From contig JAPMXV010000035.1 of assembly GCA_026936335.1 (NCBI GenBank), positions 62,001 to 126,000 of the forward strand: a DNA stretch of 64,000 nt, in the 5' to 3' direction. The DNA comes from Mantamonas sphyraenae (taxonomy: Eukaryota; CRuMs; Mantamonadidae). Position 1 is the stretch's first letter, and every line of letters starts with the position of its first letter. The notes beneath the pieces are model-generated. The model worked only from the letters and a program-made list of their open reading frames with translations. It ran no database searches and was not told the origin of the DNA. Shown in pieces: positions 28,683 to 38,517 of the stretch. The translations under genes and the position numbers were made by a program.

Positions 28683-31092
28683 CTACTGGGGGGCATCTGC
28701 TGATGCTGTGCTGCCGCCCTGGGTGCTGATGTTGCTGTTGTTGTCTGCTTCGTTGCTGCTGCCTGCGTCGTTGCCCTTCCCGCTGTCGCTGTCACCACCG
28801 CCTGTTGTCGCACCTGCACCTGCACCTGCACCGCCACCGCCGCCTCCTCCTGCGTTGGCCGATCGTGTCTCTCCTCCATCGTTGCTTCCATCCCCTCCTG
28901 TGCCGGCGGAACCGTTGCCCGCGCCGTTGTCCGACTCGCTGCCGTTGCCTGCGCCTGAACCGCCGCCCGACGTCATGTTTGCATTGCCAGCGCCTGCGTT
29001 CATGCCGCCTGCGTTGCCCATGTTGCCGCCGCCTGTGTTGGTGTTGACCATGTAGTTGGTGTACATCATGCTCTCGCTCCCCGTGCCGCTGCCTGCCAAA
29101 AACGGAGAAAAGGGCTGCGCCTGGGGCGAGCTGAACCACGGCTGTCCCGGGAAGCCCATCAGGTACTGCTGCTGCATGCCTCCACCCTGCATGGCCATGG
29201 CCTGCATGGCCTGTTGCTGCTGCTGGTTGTCCACGCCGCCGCCGCCCATCATGGCCTGCTGCATCGCCTGCATCTGCAGTGCCATCTGACCCTGTGCCTG
29301 TTCGCCCTGATCCATGGACGAAAAGTCAAACAGGCGATACTCTTGCTGTGCCATGCCTCCGCCTGCCCCGTTGCCCATGCTGCCTCCCATTCCGCCGCCA
29401 CCCACCATCGACACGTTGCCGCCGCCCATCATCCCTCCACCTGCGCCTCCTCCACCCAGATCCTCCTCGCCGTTGTTCAGCAGCTGCCTGCGTACGCCCT
29501 GGCCGCGACCCTTGTGACGTGCGTATGCGCCACCCGACTGCGGCGACAGGCCACCCACGTTGTTGCCTGCCCCGTAGCCGCCGTCCTGTCCCTCGCCACG
29601 ATGGTGATGGTGGCGTTCGCTGCGCGAGCCCTTGACACTGCTGCGGTATCCTCGTTCGTTCGTGTGATTGTTGTTGCGTCGTCCGCCTCCGTTGCGTCCC
29701 TTGCCTCCCGTCGTGTAGGGGCGTCCACCCCTGTCTCCTCCTCCTCCGCGTCCGTTGTTGTTGTTGCGTCCTCCACGCGGCGAGCGATAGTCGTCCTGCG
29801 TGCGCCTTCCTGAACGGTTGCCTCCTGTGCCTCCTCCTCCTCCTCCTGTACGCCTGGCACTCGACTGCGGCGTCTGCCCGCGTCGCTTGTTCTTCATCTC
29901 GCTCGACTCGCAGTACTCCACGCGAAGGCAGCGATCGAACCAGCGTGCGCCGTTTTCGTTTTCGATGGCCAACGCTGCAGCCCTGGTGTCCTTGAAGCGG
30001 ATGAAACTGAACGAGTTGATGGGTGTGAAGGGTGCATCCACACCCTGAGCTGCCAGTTCCTTGCGTCGTTCCATCTGTTCCCGCTGCTGTTCCTTTTGGT
30101 TTTCGTTGAACAGCGTGATGTCCTCAATCGTCCCGTACGCCGCAAACCGCTCCTGCAGGATTTCCTCCGTCACTTCATCCGTGTTGAGGCCTCCCACGTA
30201 GATTTGGTACGGGTTGACACCCAGCGACTCCGGGTCGTTGTTGGACGAGGCCCATTCGACCACCCAGATGCTGCGTTCGTCGTTCACAGCCGCCTGACGC
30301 GCCTGTGCCTCCTCTTCGCTCTCGTCCTCCTGTGGTTCGTCTGTGGCCAGTGCAATGATGTCTTTGAGGGCGTTGAGGGCATCCTCCGCGTCCTCCCGGT
30401 AGGTGAATTTCACAAAGCCGCAGCCGCGGGACTGGCTGCTGTGGTGGTTGAACATCAGTGTCACAGACTCCACCTCGCCGTACTCCTCCATGTACTCCCG
30501 CAGTTTCTGTGCTTCCGAGTCAGTGTATGCAGGCAAGCGGGCGTGGGGCAGGCAAGGCTGCGAAAAGTGTGATCAAGGTTCGAGAGGGAAAAAAGGGGCA
30601 AAGGGGCGAGTGGGGGGCTTGTACAACACCGGCAGACCGTGGCACACGAGTCAACCGTGGAACACCTACCTGCGAGGTGAGGTCGCCAAGCTTGGCGACA
30701 AAGAGGGTGCGGTTGACCTTTGCTCGTTCGACGCGGATACGGCGTTCGTGGAGGTAAACGCCTTGGGTGTGTTCGATCGCCGTGAGCGCATCCTGCACCG
30801 AGTCGTACTGGACAAACGCGTACGGCTTGGCGTTCTTGTCCTTGAGGGTGATCTTGATGACGTTGCCGTACTGTGCAAAGAGGTCCTGCAGGTCGTCTTC
30901 GGTGGCGTCGACCGAGAGGGAGGCGACAAAGAGGCAGGCTGCAGCCGGCCCGCGTGTGCTCTGGTCGGATTGGCTGTCGTTGTCTGTGCCGCTCCCACCA
31001 TCTGTGCTGTTGTTGTTGTTGTTGTTCGTGCTGGTGTTGTTGCTCCCATTGCCTGGGCTGTTGCTGCTGTCGTGTTTGATGTCGTTGCTCAT
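28683..31092 (-). CDS. RNA-binding protein with three RRMs and an RGG/Gly-Asn-rich tail
   Basis: Exons 30670-31092 and 28683-30557 (112-nt intron GTAGGT...CAG) give 765 residues. The N-terminus is Asn/Ser-rich. RRM1 is ACLFVASLSVDATEDDLQDL...YAFVQYDSVQDAL. RRM2 (RTLFVAKLGDLTS) is split by the intron and continues REYMEEYGEVESVTLMFN...GFVKFTY. RRM3 is YQIYVGGLNTDEVTEEILQE...SFSFIRFKDTRAAALAIENE. A long tail carries RGG-type and Gly/Met/Gln repeats (MQAMQQAMMGGGG, YLMGFPGQPWF). This resembles mRNP or stress-granule hnRNP-type proteins, but I cannot name an orthologue. It is divergent from the small membrane-protein gene, 87 bp between starts. Confidence 0.75.
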
Positions 31093-31179
31093 GGTGGATG
31101 ACGGGTGGGTGCCGGTGTTGAACGTGCTGTGGTTGCCCCGGCGCTGCACACGCAACCCCCCCACACACACACACACACC

Positions 31180-31380
31180 ATGAACATTCTCCTCCTCATT
31201 CTCGCCTCCTTGCTGCAGATCAAGATCACCAACAACAGGGACATCCCCACCTGGGTCATCCTCGTGGCTGTCCTCGCCCTCGTCGCCGTCCTTGCCTTTG
31301 CCGTCAAGACCGTCCTCGACGCAGAGGCCGAGGCTGAGGTGCCCAAGAAGAAGGCACGCGACCGCAGCAAGCGCAAGTGA
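31180..31380 (+). CDS. Small single-pass membrane protein, 66 residues
   Basis: ATG 31180 gives MNILLLILASLLQIKITNNR, then a strong membrane helix (IPTWVILVAVLALVAVLAFA) and a basic tail (VPKKKARDRSKRK). The tail looks like a cytosolic or ER-retention type basic end. The stop TGA is embedded in a GTGAGC that could act as a splice donor, so the gene may continue in an unseen exon; likewise CTTGCTGCAG before ATCAAG could be an acceptor. No family recognised. A (CA)n run immediately precedes the ATG. Confidence 0.5.
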   Translation: MNILLLILASLLQIKITNNRDIPTWVILVAVLALVAVLAFAVKTVLDAEAEAEVPKKKARDRSKRK

Positions 31381-31693
31381 GCACCCTCCCTCCTGTGTTT
31401 GGTTTCCTCACACCCGTCTCCCATGCATCCCATGCGAGTGACTTGGGGCCCAGCAGCGGCCAGAGAGGGGTTGTGCGCTGCCAGGCAATGCAACCAGCCC
31501 GTTTCTTCTCCCTCTGAGCATCATCAACACCTCTCTCGCATTCTCCACATGCTTCCCCCATCCAACAACCCATCTGTCTTGCGCTGTCCCTGCACGTACG
31601 TGAGCACCTGCTGCATGCGCACGCTGCATGCTCAGCCTGCCGTTCGTCGAGCTCGACCAGCGACTGCGTCAGCTGCACTACAGTAACCCTTGC

Positions 31694-31724
<31 letters not shown>

Positions 31725-31742
31725 TCACGCATCCACATCCAC
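31381..31742. other. Intergenic stretch with short ORF and (CA)n run
   Basis: 362 bp between the small membrane-protein gene and the ubiquitin-like gene. It contains a short open stretch from ATG 31628 (MLSLPFVELDQRLRQLHY) followed by GTAACC, but no AG acceptor before the next ATG, so it cannot be joined to the downstream gene. A pure (CA)n run of about 29 nt lies at 31694-31722, just upstream of the next ATG. Confidence 0.5.
31694..31722. repeat. (CA)n microsatellite
   Basis: Uninterrupted CA dinucleotide run about 20 nt before the start codon of the ubiquitin-like gene. Confidence 0.9.
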
Positions 31743-31988
31743 ATGACGCTCACATTGGTGGTCATCACTCCCGAGGGTCAGGAGAACGAGTCCTACCCGA
31801 TTGACTTTGAGATTGCAAACAGCGTGGGAGAGTTCCGTGCTGTGGCGTGCGAACTCACGGGACGCGCTCAATTGAGGCTCATTTTCGCAGGCAGGGTCCT
31901 CAACAACGACGAATCCCGCTTGGTGGACACAGGCGTGAGCAAAGAGAGCACCCTGCATGCACTTCCTGTGGCTGACGGCCAGGAGTGA
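31743..31988 (+). CDS. Small ubiquitin-like-fold protein, 81 residues
   Basis: Single exon. The sequence has the ubiquitin fold pattern: an initial beta hairpin (TLTLVVITPEGQENESYPID), a helix (NSVGEFRAVACELTG), then the characteristic LRLIFAGRVLNNDESRLVDT resembling ubiquitin LIFAGKQLEDGRTLSDY, and STLHALPV resembling STLHLVLRL. There is no C-terminal Gly-Gly; it ends ADGQE, so it is unlikely to be conjugated. It may be a stand-alone UBL domain protein or the first exon of a longer gene. Confidence 0.65.
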   Translation: MTLTLVVITPEGQENESYPIDFEIANSVGEFRAVACELTGRAQLRLIFAGRVLNNDESRLVDTGVSKESTLHALPVADGQE

Positions 31989-32098
31989 CACTTGCAGCTG
32001 GCCAAAACACGTTTGCAGAAAAATCCAAAACGCGACTTCATCCTTCGCCGCGACTCTCGCTCCCACGCGCACCCTCCCTCCCCCGTGCCCATCGATCA

Positions 32099-32893
32099 TC
32101 ACTTGTCAAACGTGAGACCGCGCTTCATAATCTCCTGAAGCTCCTGCTGTCGCTCCCTTGCCCTGATCCTCCTGTTGGAGAACCAGCCGTTGAGCTGCTT
32201 GAGGGTCAGCTTGCGGTCGCCCAGGTGGACGTTTTGGTTGGCCTCATCCAACAGCTTCTGCTTCTGTTGGGCCGTGGGGAAGGGTCGCGAGAGATGTGCG
32301 TTGAACCAGGTGGTCATCACCTCCACCGCAGTGTCGGACAGTGGGTTTTTGCTACGAGACTTGCCGTTGGGGTTGTATGGCACAATGGTGGTCTCCTTGA
32401 AGGTTTGCAGGCTTCGTTGCAGCTGAGCGTTGTTTGAGTTCTCGAGAACCGAGGTGTTTGCCCTCTCGTTGGCAGCCTCGTTGGCAGCACACTGCCGGAG
32501 TCGTTGCAGGCCATGGATGATGGCCAGGCGTTGTTGCTGCACCTCCAGCTCACTGTCGGCTGATTCCATGGTCGATGAAGAGGACGACGACGTGTTGGCA
32601 AGCTCAACCATCTTCTTGGCGGCGGTGGCAAACGCGGCGAGGATCTGCTTCCCGCGAATGTTGTCCTCATGCAGTCCCAGGTCGCTGGCTTCCAATTGCA
32701 TCAGCTTGTCGGTTTCCTCGGTGTATTCGCTCATTGTCATCGTCTGCGTGGGCACCTGGGCAAAGCCCAAGCTTGGGTCGGCTGTCTGCGCATCAGACAA
32801 GATCTTGTCTCGCACAGCACTCAACGAGATCGAAGAGCGTTCTCGCTTCCTTTCAGACTTTACTTCGTAGCCTTCGAGCTTGGGCAGGGTCAT
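32099..32893 (-). CDS. TALE homeobox protein A
   Basis: Transcription factor, start ATG 32893 (MTLPKLEGYEVKSERKRERS), 264 residues, single exon. The homeodomain is near the C-terminus: KNPLSDTAVEVMTTWFNAHL, SRPFPTAQQKQKLLDEANQN, then helix 3 LKQLNGWFSNRRIRARERQQ. It has the W-F-x-N-x-R recognition core and the three-residue loop extension of the TALE class, plus a longer insert (VHLGDRKLT) before helix 3. The N-terminal half is Ser-rich and helical with no clear PBC or MEIS domain. It is head-to-head with a second TALE gene whose N-terminus is similar (MLPKLPGYQVV). Confidence 0.85.
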   Translation of the reverse strand: MTLPKLEGYEVKSERKRERSSISLSAVRDKILSDAQTADPSLGFAQVPTQTMTMSEYTEETDKLMQLEASDLGLHEDNIRGKQILAAFATAAKKMVELANTSSSSSSTMESADSELEVQQQRLAIIHGLQRLRQCAANEAANERANTSVLENSNNAQLQRSLQTFKETTIVPYNPNGKSRSKNPLSDTAVEVMTTWFNAHLSRPFPTAQQKQKLLDEANQNVHLGDRKLTLKQLNGWFSNRRIRARERQQELQEIMKRGLTFDK

Positions 32894-32963
32894 TCTGGAT
32901 TGATTGGATGCGTGTGCGCGGGATCGAGACCAACTTTGGAAAGCGAGACGCAGTGGTTGCATC
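32894..32963. promoter_or_regulatory. 70-bp divergent promoter shared by TALE homeobox genes A and B
   Basis: The start codons of the two TALE genes are separated by 70 bp. No TATA box seen. Confidence 0.55.
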
Positions 32964-33602
32964 ATGCTGCCCAAACTCCCTGGATACCAGGTTGTACCCG
33001 AAGTATCCATCTCTGCTGAAGACCACCCTCTCACAGAGGTCCGGGACTTGATTGCAAAGTACTGCGTGTCCGAGATCGAGTCGCAGAAGTGGTTGACAAA
33101 AAGGAAGATTCAGAAAAAGCTCCAGCAGCTGCTCGACGAACGGAAAGAGGCACTCCAAGACTGCATAGGAATCAGTGACGTACTGGACGCAAATTTGAAA
33201 GAAGCCATCGGAGCCACCATCTCCTCAGCCCTCCGCACATCCAAGGCTCTGAAACAACTCACGTCGCAAATGGCACGGATCACGCTGGAGGTGAAGGACA
33301 GCGAAACAACTACGGCCAAAGAGGAAAGCGGAAGCAGAAAGCGCACCATTTCCATCCCCAACAACTCCATGGCCAACCTGTTCAACCCAGAAGACTCACG
33401 TCGCAAGCGCAAGCGACTCCCCAAGACTGCCGTTGAGGTGATGACCACGTGGATGTTTGACCACAAGGACTTCCCCTACCCAACCCACGAGGAAAAGGTG
33501 GATCTGGCCGAACGCGGAGGCTGCACCATCCGCCAACTGGACAATTGGATGATCAACTTTCGCCGTCGCCGCGGCCGGGAGCTCGCAATCAGCAAGAAAT
33601 GA
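32964..33602 (+). CDS. TALE homeobox protein B
   Basis: Start ATG 32964 (MLPKLPGYQVVPEVSISAED), chosen because it aligns with the start of the divergent paralogue; an in-frame ATG at 32904 would add 20 residues. 212 residues. Homeodomain: RLPKTAVEVMTTWMFDHKDF, PYPTHEEKVDLAERGGCTIR, QLDNWMINFRRRRGRELAIS. The recognition helix reads W-M-I-N-F-R, with Met replacing the usual Phe at position 49 while Asn51 and Arg53 are kept. Shared words with protein A (TAVEVMTTW, PKL-GY) show the two are diverged tandem-inverted paralogues. A 26-nt (CA)n run follows the stop. Confidence 0.85.
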   Translation: MLPKLPGYQVVPEVSISAEDHPLTEVRDLIAKYCVSEIESQKWLTKRKIQKKLQQLLDERKEALQDCIGISDVLDANLKEAIGATISSALRTSKALKQLTSQMARITLEVKDSETTTAKEESGSRKRTISIPNNSMANLFNPEDSRRKRKRLPKTAVEVMTTWMFDHKDFPYPTHEEKVDLAERGGCTIRQLDNWMINFRRRRGRELAISKK

Positions 33603-33609
33603 GTCACAT

Positions 33610-33635
33610 CACACACACACACACACACACACACA
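33610..33635. repeat. (CA)n microsatellite
   Basis: CA run in the short 3' interval between TALE gene B and the convergent TTC39-like gene. Confidence 0.9.
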
Positions 33636-33670
33636 ACACATAGCCACTTTTCCATTGTTGCACCTGCGTT

Positions 33671-35995
33671 TTACTCTTCAGCTGCAGCAAACTCGCCGCT
33701 GTTTGTGGTCGCCTCCTCCTCCTTCACGCCATCCCACCACGCCAGCCTATCCAGGGCCAGATGGAGACGCAGATGGAGACGGAACTCAAAGTTGTATCCT
33801 TTGCACTTTTTCGCATTCTTGAAGCACTGACGAGCCTGTGCAAAGAGCTTTGTGCGGTCGTCGGACGCCTCCTGCTTCTCCTCTGCCACCTGCTTCATGA
33901 TCACATAGCCACTCTCGTACCAGGCATACGGCACAATCCACGACTCGCTGTCAATGCTCTTTTCCAGCTCCAAAGCACTTGCCAACGCAGCCTCGGCCTC
34001 GTCGTACTGCGCCAGATTCTTCAGCAACGCACCCTTCAGCAGATGCAACAGCGCCTGCTCATCTGCACTCGTGGCCAGTTCCGTGGCCGCCTCCACCTGC
34101 GCTTGAAAGACGTGCAACTCGTCGTGGCCCATCTGGGAGAAGCCGTTCCACAGGTAGATCATCTCCACCGCAGGCAGCAACATACGATGGCTCTCTGACG
34201 TGCAATACACGTCGATCTTGCGCAACACATACTGCTCGACACTGAGCACGCGTCCGCCAAACTTGCGCAGGGGCAACTCCTTGATGGTGGCCAGGATGGG
34301 CCATGCCTCGTTGGCATACTCCTCCGGCTTTTCCGTCAGCACACACACCGCCTGCGCATACAAGTAGAATGCCTTGCTCCACGAATTCTCCTCTGCCAGC
34401 TGCTGCCAGTATGGCTGCGCTTGGGACCACTCCTGTTCAAACATGTGACACCAGGCCAGTTCGTACGCGCAGAGGTGCTGCAAGGGAGCCCAGTCGGGCT
34501 GGGCCTCGCCTGCCACACGGAAGGCAGCCACAGAACGGTCCACCCTGCGACGCAGGCGTTGCAAGCGTCCGTTCATCCAATGGTACAGGGCACATCGAGG
34601 GAAGCGAGCGAGGCCATCCTGGAGGACCTCGGCGGCCTGGATGGTGTGCAGGTCTCCGGGCAGGGAGAAGAAGGAAGGCACGATAATGTAAAAGAAACCC
34701 AACATGAGAGTGGCCAGGGGCCCTCGGATGCCCTCCAACTTGTGGGTGGACACCACCTCGAAGAAGCCCGTGTCACGTTCGGCCGGGAAGCCAAAGAACT
34801 TGACGATGCGAAGGACAATGGGTGGGAGCACAGAGACGACCAGGTTGAAGGTGCCCACACCAAAGTGGATGCCACCTTCCACGTTGTAGTCCATCAACCC
34901 ATTGGGATTGTACTCCTCCAGGCCTCCCTGGGTGTCAAAGCCCTCGGGTTGGGGAAAGTGCACGTCCAGGCAGTGCCGCAGGTCCGTGCGACTGTTGGCA
35001 TACATCTTCCACGCATTGCGCATGTTCAATCCCCCCTTGGCATAGCTCACCAGGTTCTCCTGCAGGAATTGCAGCATGCCCGTCAGAAGGCGCGATTCGC
35101 CTGTGATCAGGCGCAAGTGCAACACTGCCGCGTCGTGGTCGGCGTCCGCACGCTTCTGCTCCTCCTCACGCTCCATCCACTCCTTCCACCGCGCCTCATC
35201 GGCTTCCTGCTGTGACACACCTCCGTTGCCCCAGGAGCTGAACCACGAGTTGGATCGACCCTTGCGCGACGACGACGACGTCGACGAGCCGCCTTCACCC
35301 ACCGCCTCCTTCACCAAACTGCCCTTGCGTTTGCTCGAGGACCCACTGCTGCTGCTGCCAGCGGCCCCTCCAGCCCCGTGCACGCTGTCCGGCACATAGA
35401 TACTGTCTGCCAGCAATTTGTTGTCCTGTGCATGGGCGACAATGGGCCGTGTAGGGCGTGGGTTGGTGTGTGTGTGTTTTGTGTCAGCGACCCTCTTCAC
35501 CCGCCGTCCCCCCCGGTGCCTCATTTTTGCGTCCCATCGCCCACCACTCACCTTGTCGAGCTCCTTCTGTGCATAGGTGCACACATCCTCCAGCCGTTGC
35601 ACAGCCACGTCCATGTCATCCTCCTGGAAGGTCATCACGGCGCGGATCATGGCCAGTGCCGCCCAGCCGTGCATAAAGATCGGTGCCCGTTCTGCGCGTT
35701 CGCCAAAGAACTCTTCGGCCTCTGCAAACTGGTTGTGCATGAAGAACAGTGCCTCTCCTTCCTCCACCTCCTTGTTTGTCTCTGTGCTGTATGCCTGCGG
35801 GTTGCGTTCCAGGCATGTGGGCAGCATCGACACTCCCGACCGCAGCAAGTGCGCCTCCTCTCCGTCCAGCAGTGTCTCCACCAAATCGTCCTCATCCCCA
35901 CCATCAGCACCAACCACCACTCCCGTCGTCGTCACTTCCACACCCGTGTCCTGTGCCTCAAAGAATTCGTCGTCCGACGAGTCAGAGTCGGACAT
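33671..35995 (-). CDS. TTC39 / IML2 family tetratricopeptide protein
   Basis: Exons 35552-35995 and 33671-35425 (intron 126 nt, GTGAGT...CAG) give 732 residues; start ATG 35995 (MSDSDSSDDEFFEAQ). Family marks: EEGEALFFMHNQFAEAEEFF near the N-terminus, VQRLEDVCTYAQKELDK, FNLVVSVLPPIVLRIVKFFG, LRSPL-like IRGPLATLMLGFFYIIVPSF, and TPR helices (LCAYELAWCHMFEQEWSQAQ; LHLLKGALLKNLAQYDEAEA). IML2 in yeast is tied to mitochondria and lipid droplets; TTC39 proteins in animals affect lipid handling. A Ser/Lys insert (SSSGSSSKRKGSLVKEA) is specific here. The intron length is a multiple of three without stops, so retention would be silent in frame. Confidence 0.8.
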   Translation of the reverse strand: MSDSDSSDDEFFEAQDTGVEVTTTGVVVGADGGDEDDLVETLLDGEEAHLLRSGVSMLPTCLERNPQAYSTETNKEVEEGEALFFMHNQFAEAEEFFGERAERAPIFMHGWAALAMIRAVMTFQEDDMDVAVQRLEDVCTYAQKELDKVSGGRWDAKMRHRGGRRVKRVADTKHTHTNPRPTRPIVAHAQDNKLLADSIYVPDSVHGAGGAAGSSSSGSSSKRKGSLVKEAVGEGGSSTSSSSRKGRSNSWFSSWGNGGVSQQEADEARWKEWMEREEEQKRADADHDAAVLHLRLITGESRLLTGMLQFLQENLVSYAKGGLNMRNAWKMYANSRTDLRHCLDVHFPQPEGFDTQGGLEEYNPNGLMDYNVEGGIHFGVGTFNLVVSVLPPIVLRIVKFFGFPAERDTGFFEVVSTHKLEGIRGPLATLMLGFFYIIVPSFFSLPGDLHTIQAAEVLQDGLARFPRCALYHWMNGRLQRLRRRVDRSVAAFRVAGEAQPDWAPLQHLCAYELAWCHMFEQEWSQAQPYWQQLAEENSWSKAFYLYAQAVCVLTEKPEEYANEAWPILATIKELPLRKFGGRVLSVEQYVLRKIDVYCTSESHRMLLPAVEMIYLWNGFSQMGHDELHVFQAQVEAATELATSADEQALLHLLKGALLKNLAQYDEAEAALASALELEKSIDSESWIVPYAWYESGYVIMKQVAEEKQEASDDRTKLFAQARQCFKNAKKCKGYNFEFRLHLRLHLALDRLAWWDGVKEEEATTNSGEFAAAEE

Positions 35996-36447
35996 GTTGG
36001 TGGTCGTTTTTTTGCGTTGCCTGCTCGCTCGCTGCACCCTGCACTCTTGCAATGTGTTGATGTGTTTTTGCGTGCATGCGTTCCTTCTGTCTGTGTCTTT
36101 GTCGCTGTGCGTGGTGTCAGCCATCATCGGTGTGGCAGTGGCGATGCGCCGTCGTTCCCACCCCAACAAACAAAACGTGAGTGCACCAGAACATACATGT
36201 TCCCTCTCCATAGCAACATCCTCCTCCTGCTCCCCACCACCACCACATACCCGTATGCATTCCCGTGCCATGGGTGCATGCGTGTGTGCCCGGGAACCGA
36301 ACCACAAACGCGTCCAAACGAGTCGCGCAGCCCTTTTTTGACACGTGGGACCCTCTCGTTTTTGGCCGCCCTCTCCCTTTTTTCCCGTTAACGCCCCTCT
36401 GGCCGTTCCTGACACCATCTGCGTGTGCACAGCGACAACAACACACC
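35996..36447. other. Divergent intergenic region between TTC39-like and SRPBCC genes
   Basis: About 450 bp holding both promoters and 5' UTRs. Contains T-rich patches (GTCGTTTTTTTGCG near 36004, CCCTTTTTTCCCG near 36375). No supported coding sequence. Confidence 0.5.
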
Positions 36448-37112
36448 ATGTCCACCCGTGCTACCGCCTCTGCCGTCTTTCCCCTGCCCATCGACACCGT
36501 CTGGGCTGCTCTGCGTGAGTTCACCTTCCCTGGTGACCTGATCAGCACGATCGAGTCTTGCACCCTCGGTGACGGCGAGTCCTCCACTCAGGTTGGCGCC
36601 ACCCGGTACGTTGCCTTTCTGCCTTGCCTCCCGCATCTCTTCAGCCCCATCCCATCCCGTCCTGCCACCGTGTGCGTCTCCAAACTCAGCCGGACGGAAA
36701 AAAAATCCGACACAAAAAAAAGCGTGCCCCCAAATTTTCCGTGTGTGTGTGTGTGCCCCTCCACTATGGCTGACACTGACATGTGTCGCGCACGCCTCTG
36801 CCTTGAATGCACAGTACCCTGAAGTGGGCCGAGTCTGGAGCTGTGCGTGAGCAGCGCCTGATTGCCCTGAGCGACCAGCACTACCAGGTGACTTGGGAGC
36901 TGGTTGGTGCCGAGCCCATCGTTGAGGTGTCCGCCATCATCACCACCCTGTCGCTGTACCGTGTGACCGAGACCAACGAGACCCTGGTCATGTGGTCCTC
37001 CGACTTCTCTGCCGACGTCACCAACGACTTTATCCAGTTTGAGCAGACCTCGTACGCTGAGAACCTGGCCGAGATCCGCGATGCCCTCTCCGCCAAGAGC
37101 AGCAGCTCGTAA
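36448..37112 (+). CDS. SRPBCC (START/Bet v 1-like) domain protein
   Basis: Exons 36448-36605 and 36815-37112 (intron 209 nt) give 151 residues. The N-terminus ATASAVFPLPIDTVWAALRE followed by FTFPGDLISTIESC is the typical opening of the polyketide cyclase/START-like fold, where the protein binds a hydrophobic ligand in a deep cavity. After splicing: GATRTLKWAESGAVREQRLI, then LYRVTETNETLVMWSSDFSA. Plant Bet v 1 and bacterial SRPBCC proteins share this plan; the ligand cannot be predicted. Codon use is strongly biased to C/G-ending codons, suggesting high expression. Confidence 0.75.
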
Positions 37113-37221
37113 ACGGCTGGTCCGAGTCGATCACACTCCGTTTTGTGGTTGTGATGATGACGTAAATGCAGACTGACCCGATGATGTCATGCACACCACC
37201 CCCTATTTGTTCATTCCAAGT

Positions 37222-38517
37222 CTAGGACCTGTTTTTGCTGGTCGGCGGATCTTCAGCCACCTTGGCCACCACTTTGTCCTTGTCCTCTCCCTGCTTTGCC
37301 TGTGTCTCTCCTCCTGCTCCCAATCGATCCTTGGTGTTGCTCCACATGTCCTGCACGGGTGCCAGCATCTTTGCCATCACCCCTTTGTTGTTGCTGCTGT
37401 TGTTCTCGTCGTCATCGCCCTCCCGCGGCTGCACCGTCTGTTCGATGGTCTGTACCTCTAGCCTGGGTCGCAGGCGTGACTGCAGAAACAGGTCGCCCGG
37501 TCCCTGCACCAGCACATAGGCTGGCTTGGGCAGGAAAAAGGTGCGAAGTGCATCCCGCACCCAGCCAAGCACTCCTGCCACCCCCTTGGCTGCCCCCAAC
37601 ACACTCGCCATCCCCTCCTTCTCCACAGACACCGCAGACGCAGATGCCCCCTCCGGCGTAGCACCACCCCCCGCACTTGCCCCTGCTGCTCCTGCACCCC
37701 CTGTGGTCCCATCTTGCTGCTGCTGCTCCGGCTCCTTCTCCTGCTCCTCCCAGAAGCCTTTGCCCTTGCGCGCCGAAACGCTGAGGCTTCCATTCCAGGC
37801 CACCACATGCTTGGGTTCCACCACAAAGCGTTCGTCCTTGTCCAAATGGAGGCGAAAGAGGCCTCCGTAGCTGGTGATGGCCAGGGTGCCTGTGCCCTTG
37901 GCGCGCAGACGGCGAATGCCCAAGGCACTCGACGGGTTCAGCCTCCCGCTCAGCGTCACGCCCGGCGTGGAAGCCAGATAGGCGTCACGTCGCATGTACA
38001 CAGCACCGCCGTCCATGTCAATGACGGCAATGTCGCCAATGTTCTCGGGGGCCACCAGGGCGTCGCCTTTGCGGCCATTCGTCGTTTCCACCTGCTGCAA
38101 CACAAAGGGACCGCCGGCCATGAGACGTCCCATGGCACGTGGCCAACTCGATGCACCCACCACAGACACGGTGGACTTGAGGTGTGCATTCATGCCCACC
38201 ACCGTGTCCCCACGTGCTTGGAAGCCACTCTTGCCCTCAGGCAACTCCACGTGCAGCATGCAACCCAGACCGGCATTGACGGTGGAAAACGTGCATTCCT
38301 GGTATCCATTGCCAAACATGGCAAAGTGTTGCGTGTCTTCCGCCGTCGTCAGTTTGTTGCTGCGGTCCTGATGACTTTCGTCCGCGCTCCCGCCCGCCTG
38401 CATCGTCCCGTACTGGCCGCCCGTCATCACATCCGCCGCCGCCGCCGTCATCCTCGTCCTCGTCAACAACACACTTGCCACGCGTGCTTGTCCCTTCACG
38501 CTTTGTCGTGCAAACAT
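37222..38517 (-). CDS. AIM24: AIM24 family mitochondrial protein
   Basis: Single exon, 431 residues, start ATG 38517. The N-terminus MFARQSVKGQARVASVLLTR is a basic amphipathic mitochondrial presequence. The AIM24 beta-rich domain follows: GYQECTFSTVNAGLGCMLHV, FQARGDTVVGMNAHLKSTVS, PENIGDIAVIDMDGGAVYMR, GTGTLAITSYGGLFRLHLDK, VVAWNGSLSVSARKG, then PAYVLVQGPGDLFLQSRLRP. In yeast AIM24 sits in the inner membrane and supports MICOS integrity. A Gln/Gly/Ala-rich insert of about 60 residues separates the last two blocks. Confidence 0.82.
   Translation of the reverse strand: MFARQSVKGQARVASVLLTRTRMTAAAADVMTGGQYGTMQAGGSADESHQDRSNKLTTAEDTQHFAMFGNGYQECTFSTVNAGLGCMLHVELPEGKSGFQARGDTVVGMNAHLKSTVSVVGASSWPRAMGRLMAGGPFVLQQVETTNGRKGDALVAPENIGDIAVIDMDGGAVYMRRDAYLASTPGVTLSGRLNPSSALGIRRLRAKGTGTLAITSYGGLFRLHLDKDERFVVEPKHVVAWNGSLSVSARKGKGFWEEQEKEPEQQQQDGTTGGAGAAGASAGGGATPEGASASAVSVEKEGMASVLGAAKGVAGVLGWVRDALRTFFLPKPAYVLVQGPGDLFLQSRLRPRLEVQTIEQTVQPREGDDDENNSSNNKGVMAKMLAPVQDMWSNTKDRLGAGGETQAKQGEDKDKVVAKVAEDPPTSKNRS

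Noticed and set aside
31628-31742. Upstream exon of the ubiquitin-like gene (MLSLPFVELDQ...)
   Set aside because: The only donor (GTAACC) has no AG acceptor before the gene's ATG.
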